Positions 12,216 to 25,402 of a DNA stretch of 64,000 nt are shown one piece after another. Numbering within the stretch: the stretch's first letter is position 1; each line of letters opens with the position of its first letter. The notes beneath the pieces are model-generated. The model saw only the letters and a list, made by a program, of their open reading frames with translations, was not told the origin of the DNA and ran no database searches. The position numbers and the translations under genes were made by a program. Origin of the DNA: Spinellus fusiger (lineage: Eukaryota > Mucoromycota > Mucoromycetes > Mucorales > Phycomycetaceae); the NCBI GenBank assembly GCA_025094145.1, contig JALLLS010000005.1, positions 744,001-808,000 of the forward strand, written 5' to 3'.

Positions 12216-12884
12216 CTATTCTGCATGTCTGCTCAAGTAAAGGCCTTCAGCAAAAGCCACACTCTCCATAGCTACAGGAATAGATAACCCTAGACTATCC
12301 GATAGCATGGCAGCAAACACATGACGACACTGCTATGAATAAGCCATCTATTCTACAAGAAAGAAAGAGAAACGACTTACTGCCAGCATACGCCCACCAC
12401 AGACAATATCACGGAAGAATGCCTGACAAGAACAGTGAATAGGAGCAGTGAAACATGTATGGACAAGAGAGTCCTGTTCATGACGTGTGTCTTTTGTCTC
12501 TCCCTCTTTAAGACTTTCTTGAGGTGTTTGCTGTTGTTGCTGTTGCTGTTGTTGCTGTTGTTGCTGTTGTTGTTGTTGTTGTAAAATAGACTCGTCTGAC
12601 ACTTTAAACAGAGTACGGCCTGTCTCTGTATGCCATTGCGTCACTAGAAGACTATCATTAGCAACTCTTCCTACAGCCTACAGCCTACCTGCCTGGTGGT
12701 CCAACAAGTACAGTGCTTCAAAGAACGTAGACCCTAGCAACTGGTACAGGACTTGCGAATGGTCATTGGTGACTGGTATGGCCGTCCATTAGACACAGGA
12801 CATGTCTCTAGACTCACTCTCTTTGACTGTCTTTATGTCTTTGATAATCTGACTCAACAGTAAAACAGTATGCTTTTGGCTCAT
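12216..12884 (-). CDS. SWS1: SWIM zinc-finger protein ZSWIM7/SWS1 with polyQ insert
   Basis: Shu-complex type partner of RAD51 paralogues in homologous recombination. Four exons: 12884-12818, 12772-12689, 12643-12381 and 12332-12216; all phases join, giving about 176 aa. The N-terminal part LYQLLGSTFFEALYLLDHQA matches the helix of human ZSWIM7. The next exon has VTQWHTETGRTLFKV. The SWIM zinc ligands read CSCQAFF then CRHVFAAML across the last splice junction (C-x-C...C-x-H). Between the strand and the zinc ligands lies an uninterrupted run of 17-18 glutamines. The start lies only 86 bp from the divergent MEAK7-like gene. All zinc ligands are kept, so a functional product is likely. Confidence 0.82.
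12531..12583 (-). repeat. CAA/CAG microsatellite encoding polyQ
   Basis: Mixed CAA and CAG codons on the minus strand inside ZSWIM7. CAA predominates at the upstream end, and interspersed CAG codons give a periodic pattern downstream. Confidence 0.9.
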
Positions 12885-12970
12885 GGTAAAGAAACAAGGC
12901 ACGCAGTCACTCTTCCTTTTTTTTCTTTCTTTCTTTCATTCATTTCTCTTCTTTCTCTTCTTCTCCTGTT
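12885..12970. promoter_or_regulatory. Short divergent promoter between ZSWIM7 and MEAK7-like
   Basis: Only 86 bp separate the two start codons. The interval is pyrimidine-rich on the plus strand (CTTTCTTTCTTTC and TTCTCTTCTTCTCC runs) and has no clear TATA box. It must hold the core promoters or 5' UTRs of both genes, or these overlap into coding sequence. Confidence 0.5.
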
Positions 12971-14700
12971 ATGGGGAACCGCCACAGCACCACCACAAGC
13001 ACAAATACACATACAAACAGCAATGTCCTGCACTGGTCAAAAAAGGACATGGTGGATCTGAAGGCCTATTTCCAGTCTCTCCAGGATGAAGCATCTCCAC
13101 TTACACCCGACACTTTGGCAGAGGCACTTGAGCCTACACTCCTGCCTTGCATAGATAGGACACTTGTCAGCAGTCTTTGTCATTACATTGGAAGTATAAA
13201 TGAAACTCAGAAGGAGACCCTCTCCTGGGCATCCTATTCAATGGCTGTAGACAGGCTGCTGAGCACAGACGCACAAATCTCTCTTGAGGCCATGTATGCT
13301 GTCTTCAAGGGAACAGGTGCTTCTCTGGAGACATTCGTATTGGCCACTGTCACTTCTGGCATTCCTATTTGGTTCCAGGGCACAACTGTTCTCAAGGCAT
13401 CAGACAGTGCATGGACATCTACGGACAAGACACACAGACCAGCTGCTGTTCAATTGACTCTCTATCTATTGCACTGGTCTCATAATGCAGAATGCCTACA
13501 CCAACAAAGACAGGAAGAGATGATGGATTTCCAAGACACTCCTCGGGACACATCTTCAACCACAAAAGACGAGGAAGATCCTTGGAAGAAGAAGACAAAG
13601 GACGCCTCATTAGCAGTGCTCACTGATTTCACTCATTGGGCTCACCACACGCCAGCATGGAAAATACTATTCCAATTGGTCATAGAATCCATCTTTCTTC
13701 CTTCTTCTCCTCCTCATCATCATCCACAAGACACTGGACTCTCCCATCAACGGCGCCTGGAACATCGCTTGGCCCCTGTGCTTGGACAGCCGGATGTTCG
13801 TCTTGTAGGGGCCAAGGCATTCTCTCGGATACTCACACCCTTTGACTACTACTTATTGACACATCACCTGCCACCCAATGCTCTGTCATGGTCAGAGGCA
13901 GAATGTACACAGAGAAAGGAGCAGTTATCGCATCAGCTGATCTTTTCTTCCAAAAGAGAAGGGGCCAGTTGGCAGGTGTTTGTCCATCGTATTGTATCGC
14001 AGGGAGCCACCTTATTGGTATTGAAAACAAAAGAAGGAGCAGTGTTGGGTGGCTATGCTGATGAGGCATGGCAGTTGGGAACAGATTGGACAGGAGAAGC
14101 AGATAACTTTCTGTTTCGGTTACGGTCTGTGGCGTCTGATCCCATCACAGACCAAGGAGCCATGGGTGTATGGGATGGCCATCAGGGTGTAAATCGTCAT
14201 TTCCAATACCTGTGTTGGGGGAAGAAGAGTCTTCCTAATGGTAAGCTATTTGGTTGCAAGACAAACTACAGAATAGATCCACAGAATGAAACAACTCAAC
14301 AACGAGTGGTTAGGATTGGGTATGGGTGGACAGTTTGAGTATGCAGGTGTATGGTTTAATTCAGACTTCTCAACTGGACACTCACGAGGAGATCCTGTGT
14401 GTACTACTTATATGAGTCCTCCATTGGCACCCAAGGAGACATTCTCAATAGATGAGGTGGAAGGTAGAGTCAATAGAATAGCAAGCAATGAGATACATGT
14501 GCTTATGGAGGAGAGGGATATTAGTATGGCTGGTCAGACCATTACCACACGACGAAGACGAAGAGGAACAAGCCAAAGGAAGTGCATTGGATCGATCCGA
14601 AGATATGGCCTTTCTTGAGATGGCAGGGAAGAAACTCTATTCAAGGGATTTGAGCAAACCAGAAGAAGAAAGTGAAGAAGAGGACTTAGTCAATAGTTAG
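12971..14700 (+). CDS. TLDc-domain protein, MEAK7-like
   Basis: Resembles MEAK7 (TLDC1), the lysosome/membrane-associated mTOR partner. Exons 12971-14240, 14314-14463 and 14525-14700 give about 531 aa. The start MGNRHSTTT fits an N-myristoylation signal (Gly2, Ser6), as in animal MEAK7. A helical N-terminal half follows (KKDMVDLKAYFQSL). The TLDc domain starts near LLTHHLPPNALSWSE and has LIFSSKREGASWQVFVHRI, LGGYADEAW and FLFRLRS. It continues across the first intron as LPNG-LGMGGQFEYAGVWFNSDF and GHSRGDPVCTTYMSPPL. The end EVWLVRP then AKGSALDRSEDMAFLEMAGK also matches MEAK7 C-termini. All introns are GT-AG with agreeing phases. Intact. Confidence 0.85.
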
Positions 14701-15035
14701 TCTTGACCTATTAAAGAGTCTATTCACTGGTGTGCAGGTATGCAATTGTACCAAGTAGGAGTCTTTATTGAATGAGTAGAGAGAATACCTGACAGGTTAG
14801 AGAGAATACCTGACAGGTGGTAGCCATAGTTACAGGCAGTGAGTGAGTGAGTAGTAGGCATCAGACTATAAAGAGTGAATCTTCTTACACCCACACATGA
14901 ATCAAACAAACAATAGAATTGATAAAGAGGTATAGAGTCCAATTGTGTACATCTATTTATGATGAAGTACATTTATTCCTGCAATAGAGCTTATTATCAG
15001 CTTTAAGTAAAGAGAAAATAAACAATAGAATAGAC
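14701..15035. other. Convergent intergenic region
   Basis: 3' flanks of the MEAK7-like gene and the P450. It contains a short tandem duplication (AGAGAATACCTGACAGGT twice at about 14780-14819) and a GTGA repeat. No gene seen. Confidence 0.45.
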
Positions 15036-16941
15036 TTAATATCTTTTAGTAAATGCCAGGTCGAGACCTGATACTCTGATAAGACCAAACCCATTAGTAA
15101 CAACGCCATTCTGATGAATAGAGCCTTCTGCTAATGTCCAGGTATACTTTCTCACTAAGAATATATGGCATGTCAGCAAGAACGACTCATTTTTTTTCTC
15201 TTTTTTCTCTTTTTTCTCTTTTTTCTTCTTTTATATAGTGGAGCAGGATATACTTACAAAACATGGATAACATAACACGTTGCTCAGCTAAACTAAAATT
15301 CATGCCAATACACTGACGAGTTCCACCACCAAAGGGAATCCAACATAAGATTTCTTTTGATAGTTTTTCAGCCTCTCCTCCTGGTGCGAATCTCTCGGGA
15401 TTATATACATTGGGGTCACTCCAAATAAGGGGATTGTGTTGGAGTTCATAAATGTCGGCTGAGACATGTGTGCCTTTGGGAATAAAGACACCACAAAGTT
15501 CTGTATCTTCACTAGCAACTCGGGTGGTAGTATTTCTTGCTGATCCATTCATACGAAGGGTCTCTTTTATCACCATGTTAAGGTATTCCATTGCCTTGAC
15601 TTGGTCAACAGTGGGAATGGCATCTTCCGGAGAATCACCTAAAATAGAGATGACTTCCTGTCTTGCTTTCTCTTGAATCTCTGGGTGAGCTGCTAAATAA
15701 TACATGGAGAATTCAACTGCACCAGCAGTCGTCTCATTTCCAGCTATCATAAAGGCAGAGGTATTGCTCTATTTATATTTATATAGATATATAACTGCAT
15801 AAGTTATCATTGCATAGACAGTGTACATGCACGCAGAACCCATACCACAAGCTCTTTACGAGACAATCCATCGTCATTCTCGGTTGTCGCCTCTATTAAC
15901 AATGTCAAGAGATCTTTTTCATTCTCTTTCAGGGTGGGATTTGTCTTTTTCAATCGTAAAGCTTCGTATTTCTTTTCAACCACATTATCAATGATCTTGA
16001 AGAGTTCATCCAGTCTTTTATGATCTGCCCTTCTTTTGGGGAACATCCACAAGAAGTTTCTTTCAATTGAAGGAATAAGAAACCAAATAGGATCCAGTGA
16101 TGACTTTAGCACGGCTCTGAAAAGCAACACAGATTTATTGTCGGGATATTCAATGGATTGGAAATCGAAATCTAGAAGAATGAATAAAGGTAAGAAAGAG
16201 TGTGGTGTTACTGTTCTGCTACTTACCAAACGCAGCTAAACCAATAGCGTCTAGTGCTAGACAATCAGACATAGTTGAGAAATCTATACGTTGACTATTC
16301 TTTTCAATGACTTTGAATGCCTTTTTCATTAGACTTCCAAACAGCTGAACTGGCATTGCTCTATGGAAGGCAGGGTTTGTTATTTTGCGTTGTTTCTTCC
16401 ACTCGTGGCCATTAAGAAAGAGAAGATTAGGTCCAAACACAAAGCGACTAATCAAAGTGTTTCTTTTTTCGAAACTCGTATCAATCTTTGGAAATATATC
16501 ACTTCTGAGTAGAACTGTCTTGATGGCTTCTGGATGACTGACACACACTTCCCACCCAGAGGCTTGAGGTCGCTATACATTCAATAATACATTAGATGCA
16601 TCTGTAGTACAATCTGTGTACTAAATACATACCAAATAAAAACCTTCTCTGCTTTTCATTAATGCACGTCTATTGACTTTCTTGCTTTGATCTGCTGCTG
16701 ACTCTCCAGATATGACAGACCATGCAAATCTCCACGGTGAGACGGCAGGGATATGGTGAAGGTTTCTGGGAATGCTTACTACTTTATCATAGGCAATATA
16801 AAGTAATAATAATGTGGTGGCTGCAGCAATAACAGGAGCTCTTTTTTCTTTTGATATTTTTGGTAGGAGATATTTATCATAGAATAAATGGGCATAGTCT
16901 GAAGCCAGGCTAACATGGTGAGATAGGTTTTTAACAAGCAT
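15036..16941 (-). CDS. Cytochrome P450, CYP509-like, microsomal
   Basis: Heme-thiolate monooxygenase. Five exons: 16941-16633, 16572-16227, 16171-15846, 15768-15258 and 15154-15036, giving about 536 aa. There is an N-terminal membrane anchor (VIAAATTLLLLYIAYDKVV) and a proline-containing linker (IPRNLHHIPAVSPW). The I-helix motif reads AGNETTAG. The ExxR is KETLR, with the downstream PERF (NPERFAPGG), and the heme loop is FGGGTRQCIGMNFSLAEQR with the axial Cys. It resembles mucoralean CYP509 proteins (FVFGPNLLFLNGHEWKKQRK, FPKRRADHKRLDE). The substrate is unknown. Exon phases agree throughout, so it appears active. The family is sure; the CYP509 subfamily is from memory. Confidence 0.9.
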
Positions 16942-17593
16942 TTCTTTAGAGATGGTAATGAACAGAGAATCAGAAAATGCTAATAAAAAGCCAGTGATGG
17001 TAGATTGAAATGGAATAAGAACAAAGCTATATGTACTTTATATAAGTTATGTATACTTTATATAAGTTCTTTTTTTCATAAATATCAGGGCCAGTATTGC
17101 GACTCAAAGTGTTTGTGTTCATGAATAGAGCCTTGTTTTACTCTAATATATCATTAGTTAACATTCGATTTCTAAATATATTCAACGGAACAGTTTTTTC
17201 AATTATACAGAATAAGATGTTTGTTACATAGAATATAATGGTTCAGTGTGCATCAAGTATAAAATAACAAACAGGAACCTTTATAACATTTCAATTTCCG
17301 AATGCCTTGTATTTGTTAACTCTACCTTGCTTCAACTATAATTTTATGAATTCATTAGATAGACTTCAAATCTTTAAAAGATAAAGAGTATTATGCATAA
17401 AATATAAAACAATTTAAAAATAACATGTACTTTGTATGGAGATATCAGACATTTCCTAAATAAATTTAATCACAAAAACAAAGTCATCATCTAATGTGCC
17501 TATCTTATACCTTTTATTAAATTGTATTCTATTTTACAAGTATACTGTGTAAACTATATACTCTCAGCTAGACCTTTTACTGCAATGTGTAAC
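16942..17593. other. Upstream of P450, AT-rich
   Basis: Promoter side of the P450. It contains a direct repeat of TACTTTATATAAGTT (about 17035-17066) that includes TATA-like words. No gene seen beyond that. Confidence 0.4.
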
Positions 17594-19548
17594 TACACAC
17601 CAAGAGATTTCTCTGGCTTTTAAGCAGTGAAACAATCTTCTGTGATTAATATCAGCTACTGCTAACAGTACCATGAGGCAAGGTGAGAAAGAGAACAAAA
17701 CCTTCCTGAAAGTTAAAGCCTTATGTTCAGGGCAAATAGCCACGACCCCTCGTATTTATAGCTATATAAACAGTGTCATTTTATCTTGAATAAATCATTG
17801 AAATTTCCAATCAGTAACTGTCCACCATTCGTAGAAGCAAGGGCTATCTAGATATAGTTCAAGTCTGGTTTTGTTTACTAAGATACTCTTCTCTATATTC
17901 TTATTTTCCGTTATCATTGTTCTGTTTCCTTAGTTGTTTCTATCCGGTACAAGCATAATACCCCATTTGGCCGTATGACACACCCATCAAGTATCTCTAT
18001 TTTTCAGACCTTTCTGAATCAAGACTACTGCAGTACATCCCTAAATGTACTATCTGTCCTAAGGAATCTGTGTCCGTAGTTACCTCACGTTGATAACTAC
18101 CAGCCTCATACGATCTTGCATTGCCCAAAATTACACTTCCCTTTACGACCATCCCGAATTTTACCCTTTTATGGAATAATGTTTAAAATCAAAAGGTTTG
18201 CAAGTATCTAAATTATTATTTCCTTTTGTAGAATAACTCAATATCAAATTGTATTATCAATGGAATATATTGTTTATGAATAAAATTGTTTATTATAAGT
18301 GTTGGAAAATCCAAAAACAAAAAACAAAAAAACAAAAAAAAACAAGTGTGTTTTGTTTGAATTAAAAGGATATGTTTCTCAAAGATTCATTGTATGAATT
18401 TTAGGTCTACTTATATACATATTTTTGTCTATGCTACAAAGATCTAAGTTATACGACAATAGCTTCTCAGTAAATTCAGGGATTGATTTCCCTCGCTTGT
18501 CCTATATGTGTTTCAAGGGGGAAAACCCTTCACATCTACAACAATAGTATAACTAAGACTATATTATGACTATAGCTACTGCCTAAGTGTATTGTTTCAT
18601 AGTAATAGAATCCACAAGCTAAAAGCCTTGTATTTTATCCTTAGGGGATAGATAGTTATGCTCAGGAGTATACCCCAGACATTATTGACCTTGTAGAAGA
18701 CCACCTAAGACTGGCTTAAGAAAGAGTATTAACTTGCCTAATAACAATACAATGAGTGTGTTGTAGATTGTAATAAACTCAAGCCAAGATGAAGACACTG
18801 CTTACCTTTTTATCACTAGAATGGTCCTTGGTAGTGTCTATCACCTCCTTCTATTGTTTTTCTTTGTTAATAATAGTACATTACCTTGCTTAGTTATGCC
18901 CATCTTGAAAAGTGCTTAAGTATCAAGTTGTATGTACAGTGTAAGAAATAGCATAATAATAACAAGACCAAAGAATAAAAAATATCATCATATTAGTGAG
19001 ATATACACTTTAGCCACCACTTTCCAATAATTAATCAAGTCAAACAATTCACACTCTATTTGCCTTGAGCCTAAAGCCCAGTATTAGAAACAATACTTAG
19101 TTCTCATTAAGTACTATTGTTAATACCAGTTACAATGAGTTAGTTGAAGTGATTATGAATATTGAATCAATGAATGGCTATACAGTTCTCAATGTAAGTG
19201 AGTTTGGTTCTATTTTATGGACAATGACCACTAGAGTTAATTCAGTGTGTTCTATAATATATCTTTCTTAAGCAGTGTTATACTGCAAATACTGTGGGCT
19301 TATAGTTAACACATTATGTTAAACAATAAATGCAGTGACTGAGTTGTAATTTTGGGGTGATTCTTGTTCTATTTCTTGTCTTTACAGCCAATTCTATACT
19401 TTCTAATTGCAAAGTCAATCATTATTGCTATAATAGGTAAATAGAGACAGCGAAAAGGCATTTTAAAACACATTAGCCAACCACAAGAATATTGCAGTTT
19501 TATTCTCAGAACATTTCCTTATATATCCCAAAAATCTCCTGGTGTATA
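17594..19548. mobile_element. TIR element copy C (long, composite)
   Basis: Starts TACACACCAAGAGATTTCTC and GGCTTTTAAGCAG, then about 0.5 kb of sequence not shared with the other copies. From about 18150 it follows the common order (CCCTTTTATGGAATAATGTTTAAAATC onward, given in part). It ends CCCAAAAATCTCCTGGTGTATA near 19527-19548. From about 18200 onward it is nearly identical to copy E, and from about 18780 nearly identical to copy D. The extra left segment may be a nested insertion or an older element end. No open frame of useful length. Confidence 0.72.
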
Positions 19549-22500
19549 AGTAGGGATATAGTTTTAGGCAAAATATCTTATACAGAAGAAAATTATAATT
19601 GCGATCCGCCAAATAGATTCCGTTTTTTTTTGGGTTGTTTTGTTAAACATCTACAAACATAAAAAAAAAATAGGTGCCAGGTCTAACTGAAGAAATAATC
19701 AGCCTGTATATTGGCTGGAGATATTGTTAATAAATGAAGTATATCTGTAGGTCTAATTATCAGGATATATCTCCACTGTAGGCTATGAGCAAAAGGCATT
19801 ACTAATGTGGAGTCACACTTTTCTCTGGATAACTAATGTTCAATCCATCGCTTGTTTACTGATATAAAAGCTCAGAAATAGCAATAGCAGTATGGATAGA
19901 ACTATTTTAATAAATATAGTCTCATTTCAAATCTGATCTAATTATTAGTATTTTTATTTCATGTGCGCGGATCTAGAGACTTGTTGGCTATAAATAAGTT
20001 TATATCGTGATATTTAACCGTTTACAACTAATATAAAGAATGATCTAGCCAAGTACAACATTTTACCAAGGATTTTAACAAGTAAAAAAAAAGCACTTAT
20101 CAACCACAATATAATTGTACATATTCCTAATAAAATAAAAAAGACTTTTTAAAGCATAGTAAAAGAAAGTGACCGATTTAAGAAGTTTCTTCGGATAACA
20201 GAAAATATTGGCACCGATACACTTTGATTCACTTGCAAAATTCTCTTCATAATGTATCAAAAAACTGCTAGATTCTTCTTAGGTAAGTAATACAACCAGT
20301 TTTTCTTTTTTCTTTTTCTATATTATGAATTGATTCAAGACACAAATGTCTAGTATTGAAAACTACTATATCCGAAATAAAAGGCTCAGAAACAAAAACC
20401 CTGTCTGTAGCCTTTCTTCTGTCAATTCATTGTTCTTGCGATATTCTTATTGCAACACTCTTATTGCACTCAAGTCTATTTCCTCTTTTGGTGGTCACTA
20501 CACCTGCATCTCCTCTTACCTTAATTGTCTTTATCTTCCCTTTGTCAATATTACAGTTATTACAGTATACATTAAACACAAAAGCATCCCGTTCCGATTT
20601 CATTCGTCAAATAATACTTATTTTTTGTTTATCAGTAGGTCAACTTTTTTTACTATGTCAATTAGATTAGTGTAACTTAAACTTTAATTATATCTTTGCG
20701 ACTTGATAAAAACTTTGCTTTCTATCTCTACCAATTCATATATCTTCTTTTCTTTTTCTTTTTTTTTAAAAAAAAATAGTTAGCCTATATTAATAAAAAG
20801 AAAGTTTTGAGATATGTATAGTTTAGCTAACTCTGAAATGGCTTTAAGATTTTTTTTTGTATAAGACACTTTTTTATTAAGCGTCTTTTACGCAGTCGCA
20901 CGTTGCACTGAGAGGTCTGACTGGAAAAAAACATAATGGACACAAGTCACTTGCAGAAAATTGAAAAATAGAAAAGAAAATATAAGAGAAACAGAAAGAA
21001 AGGTAAAAGTTATACTAGACTATGACATGTCTTTGTTTTCTCGGATGAGGGTGTTAAGGAAGGATCGAGCACATTTAGTGGCGGTGGAAGAGAAGAAAGG
21101 AGAGTTGTAGAAGTGGCTTGCCCAATAACCATGCCATATGGCCTGTAGAATTGCTCCAAGATGGCTTTAAGATGGATAATCTCCCAAGTTGAATCTGCAT
21201 ATATTTTAGAGTTTTAATGGATGTTCGACAAAGGTTTGGTACTGAAAGCGGCAAGTTAACCTGTCCAATGAACTCTGCTTATTCTATGCATCTTTATTTC
21301 TCGGTATAGAAAATAATTATAATCAGACTATGATTTTAGGTAAATAAAATATAAAACTATGATCTAAGAATACAAATGCCTCATGGTTTTTTTTCTTTCT
21401 TTCAGAAAAGATAAGGTAGGACTGAATACTCTTTACCTGAAAATGCTTCGAAAAAATAAGATGTTAAGGCTTGATAGGAGTAGAGATAAACATATTCTTT
21501 TGCTTCCTCTTCTTCTTTTATCTATATTTATACAAGTAAAACAAACGTATATTACTGTGTAGCCACTGATCCATCAAGACATTTATTCTAAGCAAATGTG
21601 TAATCCTCAAAAATGGTTTCAGGTCACATCAACTCATCTTACACAATTCTAAATTGAATGGATGGCTAACAGCAAAATGACACGAGTAATGCAACCATTG
21701 AATTTTTAATATAGCTAGAGCAGTCTTTATGGAAAACAACAATAGGTATAGTTATAATACTACAAAAATAGACCCTATATTTGTTTAGAGGTTTTTATTG
21801 CCGAAAAAAAAACACCCTTTCAATTGAAATATAGAAGTTAGTCATTCTTAAAGCTGAATATAGATTCTTATTTTTTGACATTTTTTGACATTTTTTTTAT
21901 TTTTATCAATGAAGAAAACAATCACTAAAAGAGACTCGAGAAATCTATCAGTGAAAGGTGGAATGATGAAAATAGTATAAAAGAGTCGGGTGCTATAAGG
22001 ATGAAATAACTGGTAAACATCATTTGTAATATGTTATGTTTAACTTGAAAAAATAATAGATCAAGTAGTACTATGCTTTCTCTTGTACACAAGTCAGTTA
22101 ACCTAATCTTGTTTACACACAGAATGAATCAGAAGAAGGAACAAGATGATAGTAAAAGCAAAACAAACAATCCATGTTTCTATCAATAAAATTAATTATC
22201 ATGGAGCTGTACAGTTATCAATTCTAGAATGTCTATTGTTAAATACATACAATGAAATGTCTACTATTTATGCTTTCTAATATTGATTTCTTTGTTTAAT
22301 TTCTTTTTTCTGGATCCAAGTCTATTTGATTGCTTATTGATATAAAATCAGGGTAACTAATTATTGGATTTAATGATAATGAAGAGGTGTATGTAATGCA
22401 TATTTACTTTTCTTATTATACCATAAATCTGCATGAATTTTTTACTTTTCTTCTAACAAGAATTGTAGTAAATAAAAGATGTTTGCCGTTGTTTTATTCC

Positions 22501-25402
22501 ATTGATGTTTACACACGGTTAGTGAATGCTTGTCCTTATCTTTTGTGGTAAGAGTAAAGTGTCTAACTCTATTCTCAGAACATTATTTGTACCAGAAATA
22601 TTGTCTTGCTTCCATATCCGTCTCTATCTTACTATTTAAAAGACCAACTTTCTATTTTGGTGATGAGTATCTACATATTTATCTCACTATGAGTTTTTTT
22701 TTTAATATTCAATTGCCTTTATTACACTTTCAAGTATTAAGCCTCATGGCTGCAATAAAGAATCCATCAAGGAACAATACTAGAAAAGAATATTACTATA
22801 GGAATAATAATATTTCACAGAACAACATTCAAGATAGGAGGATGATAAAAAAATACTAATTAAAGAATCAATAGACTTTAAGGTTTCACTACACTTCTCA
22901 TCGCCTGATTTTCATTTAGCATGAGAACTAAACAAGGTAAACATGATTTATTACACTTATTCTTTTTCGATAAGAGAAAAGAAAAGAAAAACCCCCATGC
23001 CACGGTCATATTTAACAACTCTCAATTGATCATTTCAATATTAATTTAATTTTTTTGACTCTTATAAATAGCCACAGCAGTAGTTTACCTTTCTTCTTGC
23101 CTCTAATAGCTCTGAGATTATGTCTTTGTTTCTTTTTATTTAATAATCATGGTTTGTGTATGGTATGACCATAAATACTTCTCTGTTTGAATAATTACAA
23201 CAACAGAGATTTATACAAAGACTTGTTTTTTTTAATACTAAATAAAGATGTATAAGAAATCATATGGAGTATCTCAATATTTTATTTAAACGCACATCCT
23301 ATCAGAAGATATTTTCTCTATAGTGTAGTGTTGGCTAAGCTGTATCGAGAGAGAGAAGCGACATTCAAGTGAGCGCTGTCTATAGTACAAAGAGGATATA
23401 GAATAAAACGGGAAGTACTTGAAAATAATTTCTTATGCTTGCTTCCATCATTGTATATCAATATACAATAAGCATTTCTAGATGTATTCCATCTTTGAGA
23501 ATGTAAAGGTGAAAGAACATTCGATTTGATGACACTACAGAAGCAATAGTCTCTAACTTTGATACCATGCTATCTTCAGTAGAGACTGAGCCAATGGATA
23601 GCCACTTTGACTGATATTCTAATGAACTAAGACATATTGCTATGTTAATACATATGCCTGAATTCAATCTCAATCTTTTACATGCTGATTATGTGAATTT
23701 TATACACATTCAAAAAGGATGTGATAAGTAAAGAAAATAAAAAAAAAGGAATACAGGCTTATCTATTGATATATGAGATATTCATTCATACACTAACAGT
23801 ACCTTGTTCAAGATTTTTATTTTAAAAATTGAGTTCCTGGTTAGTCTCATTACAATAAGAGTTCTGACCGGGATTTGTACGATACAGGCTTTTAGCCTAG
23901 AATTAGACAGTTTAGAAGATTATGACTATACTATGTAATTATCTTCCAGTGCTTGTCTCCAAGGAGATTTTAAAGTGTGTCTTGCCTTTGTGTGGATCAG
24001 ACAATAGACCTGTTCTGAGTATTTGTTTTATGCCTACAGTATAATAAATCGCTACTAATAGGATCAGTAAGCACACACTTATAGTCTTGAGGACTTCATC
24101 TTTTAATAACAGAAAACCAAGGGAAAACATCATCAACATCATGGTATCTAGTGTCATGTAACAAGAGATTAAGCTTATTTTTTGCAGTAGAAAGTCAATG
24201 AATATTATTCTTCATTATTTGTGCATGTTTTTTCTCTTGTCTGATGCATTCTGACTAAAGACATGTCTTTGTCAAATTTCTTTACATGAATGAATTGTGA
24301 AGAAAGAAAGTATATGTGGCAATGATTATTTGCACTATGAACTTGCTATTTTAGTAAGGGTCTGTAGTGCTCATTCTTTTGACATGGTAATATAAACTAT
24401 TAAGATAAGAGAAAGGAAAAAAGAGATGATACATTGAATACATCACTGTCAGCAGACATGCTAAGAGAATAAAGCTGTATACCAACACAGGTCCTACGAA
24501 AGATGGTCTTAAATCTATGTCTTTCATGAAGGAGGCTTATCAATACATCATATTCAACTGAGAGAAGTAATATTTTATTGTTAATGAATCATAAAAAGAG
24601 ACTATAGACACTACTAAAGGCTATTCTAGAGGTAAAAACAAAAACAAAAGAGGGTAAATAGTGCCTTCATCTGGTCCTGAGCTTATTTTGATCCACAAAC
24701 CATAATACTGATAAACAATATAGTTTGAAAATAACACAATTTGATAGTAAATTACTCTATAATAAGAAATAGGAAGTGGCATACCCTTAGACCCTGGATT
24801 CTAAACAACTCTAAATAGAATATATCTTACACATTTAGAGAGTAAGAAATCTCTTGCTATGTATGAGACTGTCTCAGTATGGAAAAATTAGAAATCTTTG
24901 CATTGTAAAGAATAAAATAAATTCCAAAACGTGCATTCATGTCCTGAGGATGTGGTTTCCCGTATTTCTTACTCAATTGCTAATAAAAGAGAAAGGTAGA
25001 ACTACAAAAGAACAATAGTGTTCAAAGAACTATAATCAAAAAGTGTTTGATAATAATAAAAAAAATAGTTCTTAAAGTTCACTTGTATCTAAACAATGGT
25101 ATTGTTGTATCTATTTCTTACTTGATATATTAGTCTGAATTAAACAACAACAAAAATCCCAATCATCATTGGTAAGGGGTTCCTTTTTTTCTTTACTTAT
25201 ACAAATATACACAGGGGCAATCTACTTCTCAATTTGTAATAATGTCATAAAGTATATTATAAAGATATCACAGCATTAGAGGATAGATAATATTTCAGAG
25301 ATAATTTCGTATTGGCCTTTCTATAGCTCTGATATTAACTCAATTGATTGACCTTTGGTTGAGTAAAGAGGTGTACTTACAAGAGAAAAAATATTTATAC
25401 TA
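19549..25402. other. Gene-poor AT-rich region
   Basis: About 5.8 kb with no supported protein or RNA gene. Open frames here are short, AT-driven and without recognisable motifs. A patch with higher GC at about 20880-21190 is described separately as a possible retroelement relic. The region sits between two element copies, so it is probably decayed repeat DNA. Confidence 0.5.
21020..21190 (-). pseudogene. Possible LINE-type retroelement relic
   Basis: On the minus strand a frame reads LGAILQAIWHGYWASHFYNS and then PFFSSTATKCARSFLNTLI. This resembles the Trp-rich linker of fungal LINE reverse-transcriptase polyproteins (IW-x-x-YW/HW...PF). A stop interrupts the upstream part, and the T/A-rich tract near 20750-20780 could be an old tail. 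Too short for certainty. Confidence 0.25.

Noticed and set aside
23860..23925. Sequence with a weak tRNA-like B-box (CGGGATTTGTACGAT) on the minus strand
   Set aside because: No matching acceptor stem, D-arm or anticodon arm could be drawn.
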